Assembly: GCF_004306155.1 (NCBI RefSeq)
Contig: NZ_BIMR01000012.1
Coordinates: forward strand, 1 to 45,834
DNA length: 45,834 nucleotides
Reading direction: 5' to 3'
Source of the DNA: Cellulomonas biazotea
GTDB lineage: Bacteria > Actinomycetota > Actinomycetes > Actinomycetales > Cellulomonadaceae
Shown: one piece after another, positions 39,944 to 45,834 of the stretch
How positions within the stretch are numbered: position 1 is the stretch's first letter
How the letters are laid out: each line of letters starts with the position of its first letter
Translations under genes and position numbers: made by a program
Notes under the pieces: generated by a model
What the model was told of the DNA's origin: nothing
Seen by the model: only the letters and a program-made list of their open reading frames with translations
Databases searched by the model: none

Positions 39944-39959
39944 TCAAGGTTTCGTGAAG
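39944..39959 (+). promoter_or_regulatory. 11-bp-phased direct repeat between the glutaredoxin and response-regulator genes
   Basis: TCAAG-GTTTCG-TGAAG lies 39 bp before the response-regulator start. The preceding bases make GTTCGATCAAGGT, identical to 13 bases at 30207-30219. It is the best candidate for autoregulation. Confidence 0.55.
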
Positions 39960-39997
39960 TCCCGGGACACCGCGCGTCAGTCCCGGAAGATGGAGCC

Positions 39998-40726
39998 ATG
40001 ACACCCGCACCCGCACCCGCACCGGTCGCCGCGCGACGAGCCGTCGTCGTCGACGACGAGGTTGCGCTGGCTAGGCTCGTCGGTGGGTACCTCGAGCGCG
40101 AGGGGTTCGAGGTGACGCTCTGCCACGACGGCGCCCAGGCTGTGGAGGTCGCCCGCGAGGTCGACCCCGACATCGTGATCCTCGACCTCGGTCTTCCTGG
40201 CGTCGACGGCGTCGAGGTGTGCCGGAAGATGCGTACCTTCTCCGACTGCTACGTGCTCATGCTCACCGCGCGAGCTGAGGAGGTGGACACGCTCATCGGG
40301 TTGTCCGTCGGTGCCGACGACTACGTCACGAAGCCTTTCAGCCCGCGCGAGCTCATGGCGCGCGTGAACGTGCTGCTGCGTCGTCCGCGGCAGTCCAGCG
40401 CCCCCCCTCCGCCTGCACCGCCTGCGCTGCAGGTCGGTCCCCTCAGGGTCGACGTCGACGCCCGCGAGACGCACCTGGACGGTCGCCGGATCGACCTGAC
40501 ACGGACCGAGTTCGACATCCTGACCGCGCTCGCGTCGCGTCCAAGCATCGTGTTGTCGCGACGAGCGCTGATCGACGCCGTGTGGGGTCCGGGGTGGGTC
40601 GGCGACGACCACCTCGTCGACGTGCACGTCCTCCACGTGCGGCAGAAGCTTGGCGACACCGCCAAGGAGCAGCGCTTCGTCCGCACGGTCCGCGGCGTCG
40701 GGTACCGGATAGGCACCGGCGAGTGA
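39998..40726 (+). CDS. OmpR-family response regulator
   Basis: This 242-residue protein has a receiver domain (about 14-125) with acidic pocket DDE, phospho-acceptor Asp63 (VILDLGLPG), MLTARAEE and the Lys in DDYVTKPF. A winged-helix DNA-binding domain (about 145-238) carries LTRTEFDILTALAS, GDDHLVDVHVLHVRQKLGD and FVRTVRGVGYRIG. OmpR-type regulators bind direct repeats about 10-11 bp apart, which fits the repeats found nearby. Its stop overlaps the sensor kinase start (GTGA). The setting resembles CopRS/CusRS systems, so copper or thiol stress is the likely signal (inference). Confidence 0.95.
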   Translation: MTPAPAPAPVAARRAVVVDDEVALARLVGGYLEREGFEVTLCHDGAQAVEVAREVDPDIVILDLGLPGVDGVEVCRKMRTFSDCYVLMLTARAEEVDTLIGLSVGADDYVTKPFSPRELMARVNVLLRRPRQSSAPPPPAPPALQVGPLRVDVDARETHLDGRRIDLTRTEFDILTALASRPSIVLSRRALIDAVWGPGWVGDDHLVDVHVLHVRQKLGDTAKEQRFVRTVRGVGYRIGTGE

Positions 40727-41829
40727 CGTCATCCACGCGCCGGTTCGGCCTGGCGTCACGGCTCCTGGTCGCGATCGCGATCGTGCTGGCGACCGCGGCC
40801 GCCACGGCATGGGTCGTCGTCGCGGCGGTAGGACCAGCGGTGTTCCACGAGCACCTCACGCGGGCAGGTATCTCCGACCACGCGATGGCGGACATGCACG
40901 TCGAGGAGGCTTTCAGGTCGGCCACCACGGTGGCCTCCGCCATCGCCCTCGTCGCCGCGGGCGTGGCGGCGGCGGCGGTGAGCCTGGTCCTGACCCGACG
41001 GATCGGCGGGTCCCTGTCAGCGGTGTCGACCGCCGCTACCTCACTCGGTGCCGGGCACTACGACGTGCGCGTCCCGTCGCCCGGCCTCGGCGCCGAGTTC
41101 GACGACCTCTCCGAGTCCTTCAACCGGCTCGCCGACCGGCTCGAGGAGGCGCAGCGGCTCCGAGGACGGCTTCTCGCGGACCTCGCGCACGAAGTCCGGA
41201 CGCCGGTCGCCACCATCAAGGGCTACCTCGAAGCGGTCGAGGATGGCGTCCAGCCGCTCGACCAGACCACCATTGCCGTCCTGCAGGAACAGGCCGACCG
41301 CCTGACCCGGCTGGCCGCCGACCTCGCCGCGGTCACACACGCCGAGGCGGGCGACGTCATCCTCGACGCCACGCCGACACAGCCCGGTGAGCTCGTCGAC
41401 GCCGCCGTGAACGCTGCGCAGGAACGCGCGCTCGCCCGGGGCGTCGCCCTCAGAGGAATCGCCGAGCCCGGCCTCGCAGCCGTACTCGCTGACCGTCACC
41501 GCATGTCGCAGGTGATGGACAACCTCGTCACCAATGCGCTGCGCCACACGCCGAGCGGTGGCGAGATCGTCGTCCGAGCCGAACGCGAGGGTGACGGCAT
41601 CCGCCTCGTCGTGACCGACACAGGCGCGGGTATCCCACCTGAGCATCTCGCGCACGTCTTCGACCGCTTCTACCGCGTCGGGACCGCACGAGACCGTGCG
41701 AGTGGTGGTTCAGGCATCGGCCTGGCCATCAGCAAGGCGCTCGTCGAGGCCCATGGCGGCTCCATCCGCGCGGCGAGCGCGGGAACCGATCGCGGTGCCA
41801 CGTTCACCGTGACCCTGCCGGCGGCCTGA
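40723..41829 (+). CDS. Sensor histidine kinase with His/Met-rich sensor loop
   Basis: This 368-residue kinase has two membrane helices (about 12-36 and 68-90) around a 30-residue extracytoplasmic loop containing His42, His44, His53, Met55, Met58 and His59 (FHEHL, DHAMADMH). HAMP, HisKA with His156 (LADLAHEVRTPVATIKG) and an HATPase domain (NLVTNALRHTP, DTGAGIPPEHL, GGSGIGLAISKALVEAHGG) follow. Such a short loop rich in His and Met is well suited to copper or silver sensing, though the ligand is inferred. It pairs with the OmpR-type regulator through overlapping codons. Confidence 0.94.
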   Translation: MTSSTRRFGLASRLLVAIAIVLATAAATAWVVVAAVGPAVFHEHLTRAGISDHAMADMHVEEAFRSATTVASAIALVAAGVAAAAVSLVLTRRIGGSLSAVSTAATSLGAGHYDVRVPSPGLGAEFDDLSESFNRLADRLEEAQRLRGRLLADLAHEVRTPVATIKGYLEAVEDGVQPLDQTTIAVLQEQADRLTRLAADLAAVTHAEAGDVILDATPTQPGELVDAAVNAAQERALARGVALRGIAEPGLAAVLADRHRMSQVMDNLVTNALRHTPSGGEIVVRAEREGDGIRLVVTDTGAGIPPEHLAHVFDRFYRVGTARDRASGGSGIGLAISKALVEAHGGSIRAASAGTDRGATFTVTLPAA

Positions 41830-41835
41830 CAGACG

Positions 41836-41985
41836 TCAGCGCCGGTGGTATGACCAGGGGCGCTCGGCGACCCTGCGTGGCCGCGTCGGGAAGAGGCGGG
41901 CGATCGCCCAGACGGCGACGGTGACCGCGACGAAGACGACAGGCACGACCACCCACACGCCGGGTGACGAGGCGACGTCGAGCAT
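41836..41985 (-). CDS. 49-residue single-span membrane protein
   Basis: I do not recognise a family. The product starts MLDVASSPGVW, has one strongly hydrophobic segment (about 10-29, VWVVVPVVFVAVTVAVWAIA) and a basic C-terminal tail (RLFPTRPRRVAERPWSYHRR), predicting a small inner-membrane protein with its tail in the cytoplasm. The ribosome site is weak (GGGGTG). It is convergent with the kinase gene, ending 6 bp past the kinase stop, and a phased direct repeat lies 62-99 bp upstream of its start. It could modulate the kinase or the CcdA/redoxin chain, but nothing proves it. Confidence 0.55.
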   Translation of the reverse strand: MLDVASSPGVWVVVPVVFVAVTVAVWAIARLFPTRPRRVAERPWSYHRR

Positions 41986-42046
41986 GGTGGGCACCCCCAG
42001 AGCCGCGACCGGACGGCCGCACGTCCTCGATGCTGCCGGGCTGGGA

Positions 42047-42084
42047 TCAAGTCAGGGGTGATGGCACATGAAGACTCGCTCAAG
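42047..42084 (+). promoter_or_regulatory. 11-bp-phased direct repeats upstream of the 49-aa gene
   Basis: TCAAG (42047), TGAAG (42069) and TCAAG (42080) fall at offsets 0, 22 and 33, in phase with an 11-bp period. The site lies between the small membrane protein and the end of the M15 peptidase gene. Confidence 0.5.
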
Positions 42085-42098
42085 CCCGGCGGATCGCC

Positions 42099-42677
42099 TC
42101 AGCGGGCGTACACCCAGTGCCACGGCTCTCGGGGTGTGTCTTCGACGAAGCCGTACGCGCCTGCGTTTGCGCGCAGCCATCCCACCGCACGGTCGGTAGG
42201 AGCGAGGTCGAGGGCCAGCCCCCAGCCGTGCGGGCTCGTCCCGGGCTCTGCAGCGAGGCCGCCCTGCGAGTACAGACCCTTGCGCGCGGCAACGTCGACC
42301 TGACCGTCGTAGGAGCGGTAGGAGTCGGTGATGTCGAGCCGCACACCGTCACGGGCTGCCGCAGCCAGCATTGTGTCGAAGGCCTGCGCGGCCGGTGCCC
42401 ACAGGCGGTGCGACGTACCGCCGACGGTGGCGAGCGCGTCGGCGGGGATCCGGCCGTTGCCGTAGCGCGCCAGGTCGGGGGGGACTCCGTCGGCGTTGCG
42501 CGCGGTCGACGTGGCCGACGACGCCGTCACAGCGGACTCCAGCGCCGCCACGAAGGCCGTCGCGCTGCTGGAGCCGCTCCGTGCCGCCCGACTCGCCACC
42601 ATGGTCGTCGGAGCGACGGCCTGCAGGCTGCTGCGGATCTCCGCCATGCGGTGAGCGATACCCACGATTGCGTCCAC
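42099..42677 (-). CDS. M15-family (VanY-like) D-Ala-D-Ala carboxypeptidase domain protein
   Basis: This 192-residue protein has a C-terminal M15 peptidase domain: RLDITDSYRSYDGQVDVAARKGLYSQGGLAAEPGTSPHGWGLALDLAP and REPWHWVYAR. The zinc ligands are the His in SPHGWGLALD, the Asp after it and the His in WHW. The N-terminal 80 residues are helical then low-complexity Ala/Ser, with no export signal (MDAIVGIAHRMAEIRSSLQAVAP), which is odd for a peptidoglycan enzyme. A similar lead-in occurs in flagellar-associated peptidases, so another export route is possible. The GTG at 42677 follows GGAGAGG. The gene is divergent from the copper ATPase. Confidence 0.85.
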   Translation of the reverse strand: MDAIVGIAHRMAEIRSSLQAVAPTTMVASRAARSGSSSATAFVAALESAVTASSATSTARNADGVPPDLARYGNGRIPADALATVGGTSHRLWAPAAQAFDTMLAAAARDGVRLDITDSYRSYDGQVDVAARKGLYSQGGLAAEPGTSPHGWGLALDLAPTDRAVGWLRANAGAYGFVEDTPREPWHWVYAR

Positions 42678-42763
42678 GAAGCACCTCTCCTCGTCTCGTC
42701 GATCGACCGAGAACGCCGAGACTTGAGGAACGTCAAGGGCGCAGCGGACCGCCGGACGCCGCT

Positions 42764-42780
42764 CTCAATCGAATCTTCAT
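42764..42780 (-). promoter_or_regulatory. 11-bp-phased direct repeat between the M15 and P-type ATPase genes
   Basis: Read on the minus strand it is ATGAAGATTCGATTGAG, that is TGAAG-ATTCGA-TTGAG with an 11-bp step. It is 87 bp upstream of the M15 start and 44 bp from the CsoR-type palindrome. Confidence 0.5.
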
Positions 42781-42823
42781 GGAAGCGCGGGAGTAGAAGA
42801 GCGGAGCCTCGCGTTACCGTGAC

Positions 42824-42840
42824 ATACCCCCTGGGGGTAT
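42824..42840 (+). promoter_or_regulatory. CsoR-type copper operator
   Basis: ATACCCCCTGGGGGTAT is a perfect palindrome around a central T and fits the CsoR consensus TACCC-N4/5-GGGTA of actinobacteria. It lies 64 bp before the P-type ATPase start. CsoR normally represses until Cu(I) binds; no csoR gene is in the window. Confidence 0.85.
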
Positions 42841-42903
42841 TCGGCGGCGTCGGGCATGGCGCGGTCGCAGCAATGACTGGACGACGACTGAAGGGACACG
42901 GCG

Positions 42904-45366
42904 ATGGATCACCAGACGGCCGTCCTCGAGGTCGGAGGGCTCCACTGGGCGACGTCGGCAGGATCGGTCGAGCGGGCGCTGTCGCGCCGGCCCGGCGTGA
43001 TCGCGGTCGACGCTAACGCTGCGGCACAGACCGCCAGCGTGACCTTCGACCCGAGGCGTACCTCCGTGCCGCAGCTCACCGACTGGGTGCGCGAGTGCGG
43101 CTACCACTGCCGAGGTGAGTCCGTGCCGGAGCACGTGTGCGAGCCGATGTCGAGCGCCAGGGCGCCCCTCGAGGGCGTGACCGGAACGACGTCCGACCAG
43201 CAGCACCCTGCGGAGCACGGATCGACTGTGACGGAGCTCGGCCACGGGCACGGCCACGGTGCGCAGGTGATGCCGTCGCCGCATGACGCCATGGGGCACG
43301 GCGGTCACCACGGGGGCGGCTCCATCGCCGACATGGCGCGGGACATGCGCAACCGTTTTCTCGTCGCACTCGTGCTGTCGGTCCCGATCACGCTGTGGTC
43401 ACCGATCGGCCGGGAGCTGATCGGGTTCACGGCACCCGCCCCGTTCGGGCTTCGCGACGACGTCTTCGCGCTGCTCCTGTCCCTGCCGGTCATCTTCTAC
43501 TCCGCGTGGATCTTCTTCGACGGCGCCTACCGGGCCCTGCGTGCACGCGCGCTGGACATGATGGTGCTGGTTGCCGTCGGCGTCGGGACCGGCTGGCTCT
43601 ACAGCCTCGGCGTGACGCTGACCGGTGGCGGGGAGGTCTTCTACGAGGCTGCGAGCGTGCTGGCCACCTTCGTCCTGCTGGGTCACTGGGTGGAGATGCG
43701 TGCGCGAGGCGGGGCGAACGACGCGGTCCGCACGCTGCTCGAGCTGGCGCCTGCTACCGCCGTCGTCGTCCGGGACGGCGTCGAGGTCGACGTGCCGACG
43801 AGCGACGTCCAGGTCGGGGACCTGCTGCTGATCCGGCCGGGGTCCAAGATCCCGGTCGACGGCGTGGTCGAGTCCGGCGAGTCCGAGGTGGACGAGTCGA
43901 TGGTGACCGGGGAGAGCCTGCCGGTGGCGAAGGAAGTCGGCGAAGAGCTGATCGGTGCCTCGATCAACACGACCGGCGTCATGCGCGCCCGTGCGACGAA
44001 GGTCGGGGCAGACACCGCGCTGGCTCAGGTCGTGGCCCTCGTGCAGCAGGCGCAGAACTCTAGGGCGCCCGGGCAGCGGCTGGCCGACCGGGCCGCGTCC
44101 TGGCTCGTGCTCGTAGCGCTCGCCGGCGGAGCGGCGACGTTCCTCGTGTGGATCCTGGCGGGGGCGAGCGCGCCCACGGCGATGCTCTTCGCCATCACGG
44201 TCGTCGTCATCACCTGCCCCGACGCGCTCGGCCTCGCGACACCGACCGCGATCATGGTCGGCACCGGGCTGGGCGCCAAGCGCGGCATCCTGTTCAAGAA
44301 CGCGTCCGCGCTGGAGGCCGCCGCGAGCATCGACACGGTGGTGCTCGACAAGACGGGGACTCTCACCGTCGGCCAGCCCGAGGTCACCGACGTCGTCATC
44401 GACGGCATCGACACAGAGGAGCTGCTCGCGCTCGTGCGCTCGGTCGAGCGGGAGTCGGAGCACCCCCTCGCCCGGGCCGTCGTCCGCTACGCGGAGGCCG
44501 AGGGTGCGCCCGAGGTGGCCGCGACAGGATTCGTCAACGTGCCCGGCCACGGTGCGACCGCGCAGGTCGGCGGCCGGCGCGTCGCCGTCGGGAACTACCG
44601 CCTCATGGTCGCCGAGAGCGTCACGCTCGGGTCACTCGACACGGAGCGGGACCGCCTCGCGGCGGCCGGTCGCACGGCGATCGTCGTGGCTGTCGATGGC
44701 CGGGCCGTCGCCGTCTTCGCCCTCGCCGACGCACCGCGGCCCACCGCTCCCGCAGCCGTCGCCGCGCTGCACGACGCGGGGACGCGCGTCGTGATGCTCA
44801 CGGGCGACAACGAGTCGACCGCACGGCGTATCGCAGACGAGCTCGGGATCGACACGGTCATCGCGGAGGTCCTCCCCGGCGACAAGGCGGCGAAGGTCGC
44901 CGAGCTCCAGCACGCCGGCCGCCGTGTGGCCATGGTGGGCGACGGGGTCAACGACGCGCCTGCCCTCGCGACCGCCGACCTCGGCATCGCGATCGGTGCG
45001 GGGACCGACGTGGCCATCGAGACGGCCGACGTCGTCCTCATGCGGTCCGACCCGTTGGACGTCCCGGTGGCGTTGCGCCTCGGCCGGGGCACGGTGCGCA
45101 AGATGCGGCAGAACCTCGGTTGGGCGATCGGCTACAACGCCGTCGCGCTGCCGATCGCGGCAGGGGTGTTCTACCCCTCGCTCGGCCTGTCTCTGAGCCC
45201 GGAGATCGCCGCTCTCTCCATGTCCGGCTCATCCGTCATCGTCGCGGTGAACGCCTTGCTCCTGCGGCGGCTGCGCCTTCCGGGCGCGACCGCCGAGCCG
45301 AAGGCCTCGAAGCCCGACGCCCGGGTATCGGTGGAGCCGGCATCCGCGGGGCGGGCAGAGACGTGA
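42904..45366 (+). CDS. Heavy-metal P1B-type ATPase, copper efflux type with CPD motif
   Basis: This 820-residue pump begins with an HMA-like fold in which the CxxC is gone ([16 protein letters not shown]). A His-rich segment follows ([26 protein letters not shown], CopB-like), then eight membrane helices. The A-domain has VTGES. The metal-site helix reads [15 protein letters not shown], so Cys438-Pro-Asp440 replaces CPC. The phosphorylated residue is Asp482 (DKTGTLT); [16 protein letters not shown] and [11 protein letters not shown] complete the P/N domains. It exports Cu(I), Ag(I) or a similar ion. The CsoR-type palindrome upstream and the copZ gene downstream support copper; CPD sites are less common, so specificity could differ. 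Confidence 0.92.
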   Translation: MDHQTAVLEVGGLHWATSAGSVERALSRRPGVIAVDANAAAQTASVTFDPRRTSVPQLTDWVRECGYHCRGESVPEHVCEPMSSARAPLEGVTGTTSDQQHPAEHGSTVTELGHGHGHGAQVMPSPHDAMGHGGHHGGGSIADMARDMRNRFLVALVLSVPITLWSPIGRELIGFTAPAPFGLRDDVFALLLSLPVIFYSAWIFFDGAYRALRARALDMMVLVAVGVGTGWLYSLGVTLTGGGEVFYEAASVLATFVLLGHWVEMRARGGANDAVRTLLELAPATAVVVRDGVEVDVPTSDVQVGDLLLIRPGSKIPVDGVVESGESEVDESMVTGESLPVAKEVGEELIGASINTTGVMRARATKVGADTALAQVVALVQQAQNSRAPGQRLADRAASWLVLVALAGGAATFLVWILAGASAPTAMLFAITVVVITCPDALGLATPTAIMVGTGLGAKRGILFKNASALEAAASIDTVVLDKTGTLTVGQPEVTDVVIDGIDTEELLALVRSVERESEHPLARAVVRYAEAEGAPEVAATGFVNVPGHGATAQVGGRRVAVGNYRLMVAESVTLGSLDTERDRLAAAGRTAIVVAVDGRAVAVFALADAPRPTAPAAVAALHDAGTRVVMLTGDNESTARRIADELGIDTVIAEVLPGDKAAKVAELQHAGRRVAMVGDGVNDAPALATADLGIAIGAGTDVAIETADVVLMRSDPLDVPVALRLGRGTVRKMRQNLGWAIGYNAVALPIAAGVFYPSLGLSLSPEIAALSMSGSSVIVAVNALLLRRLRLPGATAEPKASKPDARVSVEPASAGRAET

Positions 45367-45490
45367 ACGCTCCAGCCCTCTTGACGGAGGCCGGTCGACG
45401 GTCCTCCACGGGCTCCCCCATCGTGCGGCGCACCCCGCCGCCCCGCGTCGTCCGACCGGTCGACGCACCGTTCCACCACAAGGAGTCGAG

Positions 45491-45715
45491 ATGAGCACCA
45501 CCACCTACGGGGTCACCGGGATGACGTGCGGGCACTGCGTGTCCTCGGTCACCGACGAGGTGAGCAAGCTCGCCGGAGTCAAGGACGTGACGATCGAGCT
45601 CGTCACCGGTGGCGAGTCCAAGCTGACGGTCGCCAGCGACGAGCCGCTCGATGTCGACGCCGTCCGCGCGGCCGTCGACGAGGCCGGCTACGCCCTGACC
45701 GGCGCGACGGCGTGA
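45491..45715 (+). CDS. copZ: Copper chaperone, CopZ-like HMA protein
   Basis: This 74-residue single HMA domain has the metal loop GMTCGHC (Cys13, Cys16) and the fold TTTYGVTGMTCGHCVSSVTDEVSKLAGVKDVTIELVTGG to VRAAVDEAGYAL. It carries Cu(I) in the cytoplasm and hands it to the efflux ATPase or to CsoR. AAGGAG precedes the ATG at 45491. It lies 124 bp behind the ATPase and may share its CsoR control; its stop overlaps the start of the last gene. Confidence 0.94.
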   Translation: MSTTTYGVTGMTCGHCVSSVTDEVSKLAGVKDVTIELVTGGESKLTVASDEPLDVDAVRAAVDEAGYALTGATA

Positions 45716-45834
45716 GTACCGCCGGTCGGCTCGCTGGGTTCGGCGCCCTGCTGGCCGCGTCACTCGGCCTCGGCCTCGGGCTCGGCGCGGTCCTCGGACC
45801 GCTCGAGCCCGGCGCCTCGGCGCCCACCGTCGAG
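45712..45834 (+). CDS. Start of a putative exported/membrane protein (3' truncated by window edge)
   Basis: The GTG at 45712 overlaps the copZ stop (GTGA). The 41 visible residues include a hydrophobic Ala/Leu/Gly segment (LAGFGALLAASLGLGLGLGAVLGPLE), a signal peptide or membrane anchor. Such genes often follow copZ in actinobacteria and encode secreted proteins of unknown role; the rest lies outside the window. Confidence 0.7.
   Translation, partial: MSTAGRLAGFGALLAASLGLGLGLGAVLGPLEPGASAPTVE

Noticed and set aside
19021-45834. Right attachment site for the tRNA-Pro element
   Set aside because: I looked for a second copy of the tRNA 3' end (GGTTCAAATCCTGTCAGCCC) in the intergenic stretches and saw none. 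A systematic search was not possible by eye.

Overview
The window is high-GC actinobacterial DNA with many GTG starts, 4-bp GTGA/ATGA gene overlaps and very long antisense open frames caused by base composition. A secreted GH74 xyloglucanase with a Pro/Thr linker and a family 2 cellulose-binding module, a local ECF sigma/anti-sigma pair, Ku plus a split LigD, and a c-di-AMP (ydaO) riboswitch ahead of an NlpC/P60 gene fit Cellulomonas or a close relative (Micrococcales). This placement is inferred from gene content, not from a marker gene.

Region 1 (1-18.9 kb) looks like chromosomal backbone. It holds the tail of an anti-sigma gene, a Zur/Fur regulator, HU, and a DNA end-joining locus (a PHP phosphoesterase coupled to Ku, divergent from separate LigD-type ligase and polymerase genes). 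Next come Dps, an App1-type phosphatase, the GH74-CBM2 xyloglucanase behind a LacI-type operator, and malate:quinone oxidoreductase. They are followed by a sigma factor-Ogt pair with 15-bp tandem repeats inside ogt, pirin, a YbaK deacylase, an ECF sigma/anti-sigma pair divergent from a lipoprotein gene, and VOC and YCII proteins.

Region 2 (18.9-30 kb) is a mobile element at the 3' end of a tRNA-Pro(GGG) gene. It carries an excisionase-like gene, a tyrosine integrase whose 3' end carries an intact IS3-family element, a divergent merR/merA pair, and a second, wrecked IS3 element invaded by an IS30 remnant. It also carries a MobF relaxase-helicase coupled to a DUF4913-like gene. The far attachment site was not found, so the right boundary is unknown.

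Region 3 (29.7-33.6 kb) has a thioredoxin-fold ferredoxin-like gene divergent from etfB-etfA and a CapK/PaaK-like adenylate-forming enzyme. etfB is broken by an apparent 1-nt deletion near its 3' end.

Region 4 (33.6 kb to the end) looks like a copper/thiol stress island. It holds two lipoprotein propellers, a riboswitch-controlled NlpC/P60 protein, a Met/His-rich DUF305 lipoprotein, a 40-residue peptide with three Cys-Cys pairs, and a glutaredoxin-CcdA-redoxin chain. It also holds an OmpR-type two-component system with a His/Met-rich sensor loop, a 49-residue membrane protein, an M15 peptidase, a P1B ATPase with CPD in place of CPC behind a perfect CsoR-type palindrome, CopZ, and a truncated last gene. 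Direct repeats of T(G/C/T)AAG-like half-sites at exact 11-bp spacing recur in front of most units of regions 3 and 4. They are a plausible regulon of the local response regulator and are the most interesting unexplained signal here.
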